Source: Amoeboradix gromovi (taxonomy: Eukaryota; Sanchytriomycota; Sanchytriomycetes; Sanchytriales; Sanchytriaceae). From it: a stretch of DNA of 27,404 nt. Of the stretch, positions 18,383-27,332 are shown one piece after another. Position 1 is the first letter of the stretch; every line of letters begins with the position of its first letter. The stretch lies in contig JADGIF010000046.1 in assembly GCA_018985225.1 (NCBI GenBank), positions 1-27,404 on the forward strand, given 5' to 3'. Under the pieces are notes generated by a model. The model saw only the letters and a program-made list of their open reading frames with translations, was not told the DNA's origin and did not search any database. Position numbers and translations under genes: made by a program.

Positions 18383-20806
18383 ATGTTAATAATAATTTGG
18401 AACATTTACGCAGTCCAATGCGGACAGTTATTTGGACCATGTAGAGATGGATCTTGTTGCAGCAAGTTTGGATTCTGCGGAGATAACGAAGATTTTTGTG
18501 AAATAAATGCAGGGTGTCAGACGCAGTACGGATACTGTTGGGGTATATGTGCCCCACTTAACGGGAGATGTGTTGGAACAACAGATTGCTGCTCACTGGA
18601 TGGATGGTGTGGTACTAGCAATGAGCACTGCAATCCAACTCCATTGATTAAATCGTGCGTTAATCCAAAACATGCACATATAATGGTCGACGCCCCACTA
18701 AGGATACCGCAATATGTAGAAGCATTTAACTCATATAACATTTCTGGTTCATTTTTTGTATCTGCGGAATCTTATGCAAGCATCAACGAAGTTGATTTGG
18801 ATTTACTGCTAGTAGTTGATAACAATCACGAAATTGGCTTGATAAGCAGTCAAACCCAATCCAACGTAAAACTTACTCCTTCTCTCATATACAATACCAT
18901 AAAGCCCAACATTGATATTATAAGGTATGTAAGTGGGGTAGCTCCTATTGCATATTTGCCAAACTCGTTTGAAAACGGTACTTACCTTCAAGCAGCCGAA
19001 CATTTAGGTATGCCATCCTTGTATAACCCTTCTAATGTTTACCATAATAGTGAAGAACTAATAGACTCGATAATAACAAATTCTTCACCTTTGTTGATGG
19101 CGCTAGACAATGACTACTTCCTACAGGCGCTGCCAGCGATAATTGAATATTATAAATTCAAGAAGCTTCAGTTCGTAGCTCTGTCTACTTGCTTAAATAA
19201 ACCAAAAACTCAGTTTCCATATCAGGGAATTAGACCTAGAATCAAATCAAATCGTGTGGTTCGGCCATTTGTACATGCTCCAACTGCAGCGCAATATGCA
19301 CCATATAATCAGTGCAACAATAAACAGGTGTCTGTTGCAATAGAAGGCGGCCCCAGTATATACTTTCATGAGTACTTGAAAATTACAAAAGACTTGGGTA
19401 TCCCAATTAGCTTTTTCCCATCCGCAGACGACACTGCAATGGTATATAATCGCGAGGCTCTGGAACTTAGCCGTCATAATCAATTTGGGATTCAGGTGTC
19501 ATTCAATTTGACTTTTGGGCTTGATAAACTTGAGGCCAATACTACACATCAGCAACATGTCACACAAAAACTTACGCATAACAATGGTGACATGTTTTTA
19601 TTCCCAAACTTTGATGGCTGGAACACTACCACACTCCAATACTGGAACAACTTGGGATTTACAGTCGTCGGTGCAAATTTAGATTCTCAAGATTGGAATG
19701 TTAATACAACACAAACCACTTTACTGGAATCAATAAGTGAGGCATTGGAACATGACTCAAGCACTGGCTACATATTCACTTGTATTGCATATAGCAAAGT
19801 TTGTATTGATGCGTTCCCAAGAATTGTGGGACTGTTCTTACAGCACGACTACGAGTTTGTTAACATGACAACGTGTTTAAGCATTAAGGGAAATACAAAA
19901 ATTATAAATCCCCACCCTACGGAATACAACAGTGATGATACTTCAGTGGTTAGCGGAGCAGTTAGAGCGCTCTGCGGACCAAAGCACAATAATCAGAAAT
20001 GTGATGCCAACTATTGCTGCTCTATTTTTGGAACCTGTGGCTTGAGCAAAGACTACTGCTATGGTGATTACTTTTGCGGATGGAATTGTAAAGGTGACGA
20101 GCCTCCAGTATTAGCAGGGGCTCTGGAGGAACCTATAACATCTTGCAAAAAGGATAAAACGGTCGCGCTTACATTTGATGATGGCCCACATGCTAACTAC
20201 ACTGACATGTACCTGGATGTGCTAAAACAGAGAAACATAAAGGCAACATTCTTTGTTTGTGGGTACAACTTAATAAACAACCAAAAGCAGTTTTTTAGAA
20301 CTCGCTCAGAAGGACATGAAATAGCTCACCATACCTGGAATCATACGGATCCGCAAATATTAATTAAAGATTCTCAAGGTTTTGATTTGGATATGAATTC
20401 TACAGCAGATTTACTGTATGAGTTAACTGGCAAACACGCTTATTTCTTTAGGCCACCCTATGGTAGTTTTAATCAGGAAACATTGGATAGGTGGCACAAA
20501 TTAGGAATGCTGCCAATAAATTGGGATATCAACAGCTATGACTGGAAAAATCCAACAAAGTATGACATGGCCTTCAATAACATCGTTGCAGACTTCAATC
20601 TCAATACAAATAGTGGTCATATCGTTCTATGCCACGATATTATCCCCACATGCCTTACACATTTAGATATGATAATTGATCTATTTCTTAGTAATAATTA
20701 CACTTTTGTAACTATGAGCGAGTGCCTGGAGCTGGAGCCATGGCAGGAAAGCCCGCATCCACCACATATAGAATCTCACTATACTGTAGAGTACCCTACA
20801 AATTGA
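18383..20806 (+). CDS. Multimodular CBM18 chitin deacetylase (shorter paralogue)
   Basis: 807 residues from ATG 18383; the leader MLIIIWNIYAVQ aligns with that of the giant paralogue (both run into AVQCG). Order: CBM18 x2 (about 12-86), two degenerate deacetylase-fold domains (about 92-500), CBM18 (about 531-571), then one intact domain with TFDDGP (597-602), HTWNH (650-654), RPPYG, and LCHDI near the end. It therefore equals the first six modules of the neighbour. One difference from both intact domains of the neighbour is DINSYDW (715-721) where they have DIDSNDW, an Asp to Asn change in a normally acidic motif near the active site; its effect is unclear. The expected activity is secreted chitin de-N-acetylation. 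No intron is needed. Confidence 0.88.
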   Translation: MLIIIWNIYAVQCGQLFGPCRDGSCCSKFGFCGDNEDFCEINAGCQTQYGYCWGICAPLNGRCVGTTDCCSLDGWCGTSNEHCNPTPLIKSCVNPKHAHIMVDAPLRIPQYVEAFNSYNISGSFFVSAESYASINEVDLDLLLVVDNNHEIGLISSQTQSNVKLTPSLIYNTIKPNIDIIRYVSGVAPIAYLPNSFENGTYLQAAEHLGMPSLYNPSNVYHNSEELIDSIITNSSPLLMALDNDYFLQALPAIIEYYKFKKLQFVALSTCLNKPKTQFPYQGIRPRIKSNRVVRPFVHAPTAAQYAPYNQCNNKQVSVAIEGGPSIYFHEYLKITKDLGIPISFFPSADDTAMVYNREALELSRHNQFGIQVSFNLTFGLDKLEANTTHQQHVTQKLTHNNGDMFLFPNFDGWNTTTLQYWNNLGFTVVGANLDSQDWNVNTTQTTLLESISEALEHDSSTGYIFTCIAYSKVCIDAFPRIVGLFLQHDYEFVNMTTCLSIKGNTKIINPHPTEYNSDDTSVVSGAVRALCGPKHNNQKCDANYCCSIFGTCGLSKDYCYGDYFCGWNCKGDEPPVLAGALEEPITSCKKDKTVALTFDDGPHANYTDMYLDVLKQRNIKATFFVCGYNLINNQKQFFRTRSEGHEIAHHTWNHTDPQILIKDSQGFDLDMNSTADLLYELTGKHAYFFRPPYGSFNQETLDRWHKLGMLPINWDINSYDWKNPTKYDMAFNNIVADFNLNTNSGHIVLCHDIIPTCLTHLDMIIDLFLSNNYTFVTMSECLELEPWQESPHPPHIESHYTVEYPTN

Positions 20807-21923
20807 GCAGTCGCGGCTCTAGATAACTTGTACCAGTTGCTTTATTCTCGTAGGTAATCCCGAAGCAATACCGGTCTCCTGCTTAGCTAGAGCCATTTCA
20901 TCTTGTAGATAGTGCAGTTTCCAATGCTTCCAATTCTTCACATTAGACTATGGAACCCCATTATTCCCTTGCTTCGATAATAAAACTGTTAAAGTACTTG
21001 AATTAATTGTAATACAAAACTTTCACTTCTGCATAAGGAATGAGTGAGTCACTTATCAGGCTTTAGAGTGACATCAAAAGATTTAGATTGTGGCAATAAA
21101 CCTTTTAAATGCAATTTCCTAACCACATGTTCCTCGCCTGTAAACACTCAGAATGATTCTGAACATAATCTCGGTACCAACTACTCATGGACCTAAAACT
21201 ATTGTTTTGCTTTAATTTTGTAAAATTCTTTGTTTTTGATTAGTATTGAACGTCAGGTTGGAAAAGAAGATTTATGGGTAGTGAAAAGTCTACATCTAGT
21301 GTATTTAATAACATTTTGATGTACAATACGAATTGTGATGGTATGGAGGCACCAGTTGCAGCCAGTAGTCTGATAAGGATTATGAAATTTCACCTTCTTT
21401 CAATATAGCTTGAATTCTAATTAAGAAGTGATGTCCGGTAGAAATTTACAGCGTATTAATCGCACTTTCTTGTGACATTGAGTCTATAAAATTAATGAAA
21501 TAAGTCTCGACTAAAATCCATATTGGAGATCTAAAACTAAACATTATCTAACAAAAGATTCTCGTAGCTATGGAGTTCACTGTGGATGTACACAGATCAC
21601 CGAGATAATACAGCAAGAGCTAGGTTTGGTTTTTCTACGGTACTCCAAATAGGTAAATGTGGGTGAAGTTTTTATGGAGGCATTTCGTTTGGTGCCTCTT
21701 GAATTAACATGTTTTTTGGTTTAAGCGGTGTACTTAGTAATTTAGAGGAAATCACTATAGCAGTTCCATACTTCATTACTTGATAGGCTAATGAGAATCT
21801 TAACTTTTCTAATATCTACCACATCCGCACAGTCTGACTTAATTTCTGTCACGAATATTTAAAAGATTCTTGGAAAGTTGAAAATATTTATTAAATATTT
21901 TTCAGTCTCAGATCAGGTCCCAA
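20807..21923. other. Gene-free stretch of about 1.1 kb
   Basis: Stops interrupt all frames, and no TIR end, nuclease relic or RNA gene was recognised. The last ~100 bp are AT-rich with TTTTTCAG at 21898-21905, a good 3' splice site just before the MMACHC-like frame. A missing 5' exon of that gene may therefore lie here, but I could not identify it. Confidence 0.4.
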
Positions 21924-22448
21924 ATGTTTCTGAAGATTCCTACGAATCCAAAAGTTATAGCGTCTATTTTTAACACAGATAAGGCGTTTATAATCGGAAA
22001 CACTAACTGCATATGGCCGTTATTTACTGAATGGTACCGCTGGAATAGCGAAATTAGAAATCCTTTTGACACTTTTGTGGAGGAGCAATTAAACAAAGCT
22101 TTTCCGAGTAATCTGTTTTATAGCCATATTAAGTATAAGGGTGCTTTTCTGCCATTTCAGCAGATGAGCGGACTTTACTTTGAGTCACATTCCAACTTGT
22201 CGATTCATCCAGTATATGGACCCTGGATTTCTCTACGTGCATTGGTATTAGGCGAAAATGTACCTAATGTACCGGAAATCTTTATAACATCTGATCAGTT
22301 AAAATCGATTCGCAAAATATCGCTAAATCCCTATCGATGGGAAAATCATGTAAAAATAAGAAAGTTGCTAGGAAGTTTTACCAAGTCTCAAAAGTATGAA
22401 TTCACATATCAACAGTTAATGTATCACTATAATCGAGTTTTAGTGTGA
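21924..22448 (+). CDS. MMACHC-like cobalamin-processing protein (CblC family), 5' end uncertain
   Basis: 174 residues from ATG 21924. Human MMACHC binds incoming cobalamin and removes its upper ligand using flavin and glutathione. The match is read from memory of the family: residues 95-108 (HPVYGPWISLRALV) fit the HPxxGGWFAIRxVV segment, later FTKSQKYEFTYQQL fits the ERYSEEQKAYF region, and AFLPFQQMSGLYFES fits the VAGAAYYYQ region. The N-terminal ~20-30 residues of the core are missing. TTTTTCAG 19 bp upstream, followed by an open frame, suggests an exon boundary, so the true start is probably in an upstream exon. Early-diverging fungi are known to retain some B12 metabolism, unlike Dikarya. 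A truncated relic is possible, but the frame is intact. Confidence 0.65.
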   Translation: MFLKIPTNPKVIASIFNTDKAFIIGNTNCIWPLFTEWYRWNSEIRNPFDTFVEEQLNKAFPSNLFYSHIKYKGAFLPFQQMSGLYFESHSNLSIHPVYGPWISLRALVLGENVPNVPEIFITSDQLKSIRKISLNPYRWENHVKIRKLLGSFTKSQKYEFTYQQLMYHYNRVLV

Positions 22449-22883
22449 GCATTCATGTGATGGTAAATATTAGCACAAGAACCAAGTGCATTTAAACATT
22501 CTTTGGAGAAGAAGTCACTCTCGTCTGTGTTTAATGTCTTATTGAGATGCACTGCAGATTCTAGAGAAATCTCTGAGCCAGTATGCTAACTGGAGATGTC
22601 TCCTGGATCATTGTGCAAAAAGAGATAAAATCTTCCTTAAAAAAGTACCCGTATTCATCGCCTAAATATTAGGCATGTTAGTTTTGATTTCGTCCATTCT
22701 TTGTCATCTCGGGTTTGGCCATATTCTTGGAGAGATTCATGACTTGAAGATCAATGTTTAGTAAACTTGTTATTCTTGATCATTTGAGACTTAATGATTC
22801 AAATTCTTGCTCTGGATTTTGTATTTCATGTCTCATGTCTTGAGAATAGCGAAAAGGCGGAATAAAATATAGATGCGTGTATT
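22449..22883. other. Spacer after the MMACHC-like gene
   Basis: No gene is recognised. It contains the 3' flank (in minus orientation) of the relic at 22884-23035, including ATTCCGCCT in reverse complement near 22858-22866, shared with the 3' flank of the related relic at 6724-6930. Confidence 0.35.
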
Positions 22884-23035
22884 TCAATGTACGCTATCTG
22901 CTGCCATATGATCTCTTACTAATCGTGAATGGTATTTTGTGAGTGCATATGTCTCCCAATTGGTTCCTTCAAAGTACCTCACATAGTACACGTTAAATAA
23001 GTGATTAATTTTATTTTTGGACCATTTTGAATTTA
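22884..23035 (-). pseudogene. Second TnpB/Fanzor2-like C-terminal relic (minus strand)
   Basis: On the minus strand the sequence reads VRYFEGTNWETYALTKYH then SRLVRDHMAADSVH and stops at 22884-22886. It aligns with the relic at 6724-6930 at both protein level (TNLETYTCTNCH / TNWETYALTKYH; RDHMAAR / RDHMAAD) and DNA level (shared words TGTAC, GGTACT, AACCAA, ATCATATGGCAGCA-like). Both Cys of the second knuckle are lost and the first knuckle is deleted, so it is more decayed. It abuts the TIR element at 23054, perhaps by chance. Confidence 0.6.
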
Positions 23036-23053
23036 AAACGCTGGTAACAACTA

Positions 23054-23471
23054 GGACATGAAATACAAAGACTAGACTAACTTTCTGAAATAGTTTAAAT
23101 CACTATTTCAAGTGTGTATTAATCGATAGTGAAATAAATTAACCTGTTCAAGTAAATTATTTTAGCATAAATGCTTTTCATCCATCGAAATCTTAGGAAC
23201 AATGATTAATAAGAAGAGAAAACTAAAATAAGTTGTATGAAAGGTGCTAAAAAGAAAAAGGAACAGATAAAGAGTATTGTCTAAGAATATGCACCTTTTG
23301 CATAGACATTCAAAGACCTCGTATATTTGAAAGAGATAGTGGTCATCTTTTTATATTTTAAAGAGGAGAATGACATTAATGAAAGAGGGACTTTTATTAA
23401 TAATAATCTTTCCTCCTTATGGAGCACTTCCTTTAAAAACGACTTTGTCTAGTTTTTACATTTGGCGTCTC
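23054..23471. mobile_element. TIR element copy E3 (about 418 bp, decayed)
   Basis: The left end AGGACATGAAATACAAAGAC and right end TTTACATTTGGCGTCTC are diverged versions of the TIRs. Near 23290-23345 the plus strand reads CTFCIDIQRPRIFERDSG, the same Fanzor tail as in E2 with substitutions and later stops. This is the oldest-looking copy. Orientation is as in E1 (Fanzor end on the right). The right end lies 62 bp from the stop of the CSN8-like gene. Confidence 0.75.
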
Positions 23472-23533
23472 AGATCTCAAAAAGATAAAAGTAAATTTAA
23501 GCTACGATAAATGATTTATTTAGTTAGATTCGA

Positions 23534-23938
23534 TTACTGTTCTTTGGCCTTAATAAGGGTTTCGCTTATTTCTTTCAGCTCATCAATGGTCAACACTGGC
23601 TTTTTTAACGGCTTTAGAATGTAGAAGCCATCCTCAAGATCCCAATTGTACAAATCAGCAATTTGATGAAGATAAGGGCCAAGAAAGAATTGGCATTCCT
23701 TTATCGATAGAGAAACACTGATATCACAAAGCATATTAGCAACAAACTTCATAATGTTAAGCTGAAAGGTAGGATCTTCATTTTCTAAATACAAGTGCAA
23801 ATCAGGATACTGATGCTCCAATATTGCTTTCCATATTAGCTGCAACTGCCTATTGGGGTATTTGTTCAAATAATAACCAGCTCTCCGAATTTCACCGGAA
23901 ATCAATAAATTACGAATCTGATGCTGCTCTTCCTCCAT
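23534..23938 (-). CDS. COP9 signalosome subunit 8-like (PCI/CSN8 family)
   Basis: 134 residues on the minus strand, intact from ATG to TAA. Key matches to CSN8: an N-terminal repeat EIRRAGYYLNKYPN (family: NxARYLWKRIP), IWKAILEHQYPDLHLYLEN (family: IWxxGxxxWxRDFPGIY), and a winged-helix-like end VSLSIKECQFFLG followed by WDLEDGFYILKPLKKPV (family: GWxxD...RKP). CSN8 is a small structural subunit of the COP9 complex that removes NEDD8 from cullins; the related fold occurs in Rpn12 and eIF3k, which are larger. Animal CSN8 is about 209 residues, so this version is short at both ends; a further N-terminal exon is possible. It is divergently arranged with the LtrA gene. Confidence 0.6.
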   Translation of the reverse strand: MEEEQHQIRNLLISGEIRRAGYYLNKYPNRQLQLIWKAILEHQYPDLHLYLENEDPTFQLNIMKFVANMLCDISVSLSIKECQFFLGPYLHQIADLYNWDLEDGFYILKPLKKPVLTIDELKEISETLIKAKEQ

Positions 23939-24110
23939 TGTTTGGAAAAAGTGTATTCCTTTCCACGCTTGTCATTTAAGTTACAATCAATATAGTGCAA
24001 CATATAGACTTTAATAACCGAATATGTTTACAAAGATTCAAGCTGCTTAAACTATTTTTGGCTGCGAAAGTATTGCGACCTGAGAAGTCGCTTACGCTAT
24101 CACAACACAT
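23939..24110. promoter_or_regulatory. Divergent intergenic region (shared promoter)
   Basis: This 172-bp spacer separates the start codons of two genes transcribed away from each other, so it must hold both promoters and leaders. It contains AT-rich runs (for example AATCAATATAGTGCAACATATAG) but no box I can name with confidence. Confidence 0.5.
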
Positions 24111-25760
24111 ATGTTCAAACGATTTTCTATGATTCATGGCGCATATCTTTTTTGTTTGTTTCTTGATAACATGAATCGTAAAACAATGGAGTCGGTGCTA
24201 GATGATAACGATCCTTTGATAATTGAAAGCAAAGTTAGCGAGACTAAAAGAGCAAAATCTCCATCCATATTAGTAGCTAGGGCCAACCAGATCCAAAATG
24301 ATGTTCAGATTGTAATGGATGAAGAAGAATTAGATTTTTCAAAGAATTGCTGTATGTTTGGATCAGAGCAGCACAAGAAGTTTATTAAAAATAGGATAGA
24401 AACTTGCAAGGACAGTGAGAAAGATTTGTATGAAAAGCAACTTAATGTTCTTGAAGAAACGGACAAAGACGAATACACACACGCAACTTATGAACTATTT
24501 GGTAAATTGCCAAATTTGAGAGTGATAAGACATCCTAGAGTCGGTGTTATTCATCCATTAAGGGTCCAGCAGTACATATATCAGGACATATTACACCGAG
24601 AAGAAGAGGAGCGGAAAACTAGTTGGATGGAGTTGTTTTTTGATTTGATATTTGCTGGGGTAATATCGCAACTCAGTCATTCACTGCAGCATCATTTCGA
24701 TAGTTTAGGAATTTGGGAATTCTTTATAAAATTTGTCATGATTTGGCGGGTGTGGTCGTTGCAGGTGTTGTCTATGAATCGCTTTTTCAGTCGCGATCTA
24801 ATTCCCAAGATTTACTTGTTAATAGTCGCAGCTATAGCAATAGGTCTTAGTTTGAATCTTGGAGACTATCACATTTCAGCAATGTTTATCGCCTTTTATC
24901 TCATAAATGAGCTAGTTCATTTGCTTAATGTTCTGGTATTTTCTATAGCTCAACCTCTCTTTTTTAAAGATTTGACAATCAACAACTTTATCACCACTCT
25001 GATGACAATTCCCGCTATTTCAGCTCTGTTTTTTGAGGGCTACTATACTCGCAACATTTTGCTTACTGTAAATATACTGCTAACATTGTATTGCAATATG
25101 CCTGCTAACTTTGTGCTTACCTCCATATTTAAACCCAAGCATAAAATTGCTCTTAATATTGAGCATTGGAGCGAAAGATTTGGGTTGTTTACAATTATTG
25201 TTCTAGGCGAATCTGTGCTTGCTATTTTGACATCCAACTTTGGATACAGCTATCCTACGAGTGTATTAGGAATGATTGTAGTTGCTTCTATTCAGTGGAT
25301 ATATTTCGATGTAGATTCAGCTAAGCAGTATTTGCATGCTGTGCGAAGAAGTAGATACACAGGAGTAATGTGGTTTATGCTTCAAATGCCATTGCATTGC
25401 TCAATAGCATTTAGTGGAGCCTGTTTAGGAATGCTAGTTGTAGATTTAGATAAATCGAACAAATACACAAATTTGGCACAATCCGCTTATATATTCTCAC
25501 TTGGATTGGTGCTGCTATTCATGGGGTTAATAAACATGACTCATAAATCACTAGATGACACTGAATCACGAGTGCTAAACATCCCCAAGAGAATGAGGCT
25601 GATGTTCAGATTTTGTGTGTCAGCCGTTCTGATTGTAATAGCCAGTGCATTAGACCCATACGCAATAAGTGTGATAGTTGTAGTAGGGCTATGTGCTCTG
25701 TTGTTCTTTTTCATGGTGATTGTAGAAGAATGGGGTGGAAAAACTAAAGTAAATTGTTAA
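24111..25760 (+). CDS. LtrA-family (low temperature requirement A) multispan membrane protein
   Basis: 549 residues from ATG 24111; an internal ATG at 24171 would give 529 and a more typical soluble N-terminus. The first ~165 residues are charged and cytosolic. The LtrA domain opens at about 168 with KTSWMELFFDLIFAGVISQL, the family hallmark (TxxELFFDLVFV). About nine to ten membrane spans follow, with HWSERFGLFTIIVLGESVLA (second hallmark, ERFGLFTIIVLGE) in the middle. The biochemical role of the family is not established; it is named for a Listeria locus and is common in fungi. The reading frame is intact and 3' sequence leads directly to the next gene 114 bp away on the same strand. Confidence 0.85.
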   Translation: MFKRFSMIHGAYLFCLFLDNMNRKTMESVLDDNDPLIIESKVSETKRAKSPSILVARANQIQNDVQIVMDEEELDFSKNCCMFGSEQHKKFIKNRIETCKDSEKDLYEKQLNVLEETDKDEYTHATYELFGKLPNLRVIRHPRVGVIHPLRVQQYIYQDILHREEEERKTSWMELFFDLIFAGVISQLSHSLQHHFDSLGIWEFFIKFVMIWRVWSLQVLSMNRFFSRDLIPKIYLLIVAAIAIGLSLNLGDYHISAMFIAFYLINELVHLLNVLVFSIAQPLFFKDLTINNFITTLMTIPAISALFFEGYYTRNILLTVNILLTLYCNMPANFVLTSIFKPKHKIALNIEHWSERFGLFTIIVLGESVLAILTSNFGYSYPTSVLGMIVVASIQWIYFDVDSAKQYLHAVRRSRYTGVMWFMLQMPLHCSIAFSGACLGMLVVDLDKSNKYTNLAQSAYIFSLGLVLLFMGLINMTHKSLDDTESRVLNIPKRMRLMFRFCVSAVLIVIASALDPYAISVIVVVGLCALLFFFMVIVEEWGGKTKVNC

Positions 25761-25874
25761 TTTGTAAGTATTATTTTCGAAAACAGCCAAGCCATCGTTT
25801 TACGATCATTCTATCATCGGAAGACAGAAAAGCATTTAAATAAATCTCAAACTGTATTATTTTTCAAACCACGG

Positions 25875-27281
25875 ATGTTGCGAATTTTACGTCAAAAACA
25901 ATTTGATGTTGCAGTAATAGGCGGTGGTCCTGGTGGCTATGTTTGCGCTATAAAAGCTGCGCAACTGGGTCTCTCAGTTGCTTGTATCGATAAACGTGGT
26001 GCCTTTGGTGGTACATGTCTCAATGTAGGCTGCATTCCATCAAAAGCTTTGCTACATGATAGTCATCTATTCCATTCGGCTCAGCATGATTTTTCCAACC
26101 GTGGTATTATTGCTGATGTAAAACTAGACTTGGATAAAATGATGAACCGTAAAAATCAATCAGTTAAGAAATTGACTTCTGGAATTGAGATGCTCTTCAA
26201 GGGTAATAAAGTGACTCCATTCACTGGCTCTGCCTCCTTTGTGTCTAATAATAAACTGCAAATTACAAATAACAAGGAATCTACAACCATAAATGCTAAA
26301 AATATTGTAATTGCTACAGGCAGTGACCCTGCTGTTCTTCCTGGCTTTACTGTAGACGAATCTAAGATTGTTACCAGTACTGGTGCTCTAGAACTCCAGA
26401 AAGTCCCTAAAGAACTAATTGTTATAGGGGCTGGTGTAATTGGCTTAGAATTGGGCTCTGTTTGGAATCGCTTGGGTAGCAACGTTACTGTCATTGAATA
26501 TCTTCCTTCTATTGGGGCTGGAATGGATGAAGATGTTGCTAAACACTTCCAGAGGTTACTAACAAAGCAAAAAATTAACTTTAAAATGGACACCAAAGTT
26601 GTTGGCCACGCCCCATTCAAAAATGGATTTAATGTGGAAATTGAGTCTAAAGGCGTTAAAAGTACTGTTTACGGTGACGTTCTCTTACTTGCTACAGGCA
26701 GAAGACCTTTTACTGACAATTTAAATCTCGAGTCTGTAAATGTAACCAGTTCAAAAGGTAAAATCGTTGTGAACAACCATTATCAGACGAATGTTCCTAA
26801 TATATATGCTATAGGTGATGTTATCAAGGGTCCGATGCTGGCCCACAAGGCTGAAGAAGAGGGTATCGCTGTTGCGGAGTTGCTGGTTAACAAACCTGGG
26901 CATGTCAACTACGAAGCTATTCCAAGCGTTATCTATACATATCCAGAGGTCGCGTGGGTTGGATATAATGAGAAAGAACTAAAAGAGAAGAAAATAGAGT
27001 ACAAAAAGGGACAGTTTCCATTTATTGCAAACTCAAGAGCCAAGACAGTTGACGAGACTGATGGATTTGTCAAGGTACTTACTGATGCAAAGAGCGACAA
27101 ACTATTGGGAGCGCATATCATTGGTGCAAATGCGGGTGAAATGATAGCAGAGGGGGTAATTGCTGTTGAATATGGAGCAAGTAGCGAGGATATAGCAAGA
27201 ACATGCCATGCGCATCCAACATTGAGTGAAGCATTCAAAGAGGCCTGCTTGGCGGCACATGCTAAAGCCATACATGCTTGA
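25875..27281 (+). CDS. DLD: Dihydrolipoyl dehydrogenase, mitochondrial (E3)
   Basis: 468 residues, intact. It oxidises dihydrolipoamide to lipoamide with NAD+, serving the pyruvate, 2-oxoglutarate and branched-chain 2-oxoacid dehydrogenase complexes and glycine cleavage. Visible landmarks: FAD-binding GGGPGGY (16-22), redox disulfide GGTCLNVGCIPSK with C48 and C53, NAD-binding GAGVIGLELGSVW, a second FAD contact AIGDVIKGPMLAHKAEEEG, and the C-terminal HAHPTLSE with H447 and E452 forming the acid/base pair. The basic N-terminal stretch MLRILRQKQ is a very short mitochondrial presequence; family members usually have 20-35 residues before the FAD motif, so an upstream exon cannot be excluded. 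Closely followed by a TIR element. Confidence 0.95.
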   Translation: MLRILRQKQFDVAVIGGGPGGYVCAIKAAQLGLSVACIDKRGAFGGTCLNVGCIPSKALLHDSHLFHSAQHDFSNRGIIADVKLDLDKMMNRKNQSVKKLTSGIEMLFKGNKVTPFTGSASFVSNNKLQITNNKESTTINAKNIVIATGSDPAVLPGFTVDESKIVTSTGALELQKVPKELIVIGAGVIGLELGSVWNRLGSNVTVIEYLPSIGAGMDEDVAKHFQRLLTKQKINFKMDTKVVGHAPFKNGFNVEIESKGVKSTVYGDVLLLATGRRPFTDNLNLESVNVTSSKGKIVVNNHYQTNVPNIYAIGDVIKGPMLAHKAEEEGIAVAELLVNKPGHVNYEAIPSVIYTYPEVAWVGYNEKELKEKKIEYKKGQFPFIANSRAKTVDETDGFVKVLTDAKSDKLLGAHIIGANAGEMIAEGVIAVEYGASSEDIARTCHAHPTLSEAFKEACLAAHAKAIHA

Positions 27282-27332
27282 ACAACAGTAAACATTATTT
27301 CTATAATCCTCCTGAATTCAACTGCAGCAATT

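Noticed and set aside
21917-21935. A second 19-nt GT-AG segment at the start of the MMACHC-like frame
   Set aside because: It lacks the GTAT and TTAATNTAG motifs and the upstream frame provides no Met or better family match.
26156-27295. Long minus-strand frames (154 and 120 codons) within dihydrolipoyl dehydrogenase
   Set aside because: They are shadows of a strongly conserved plus-strand enzyme.
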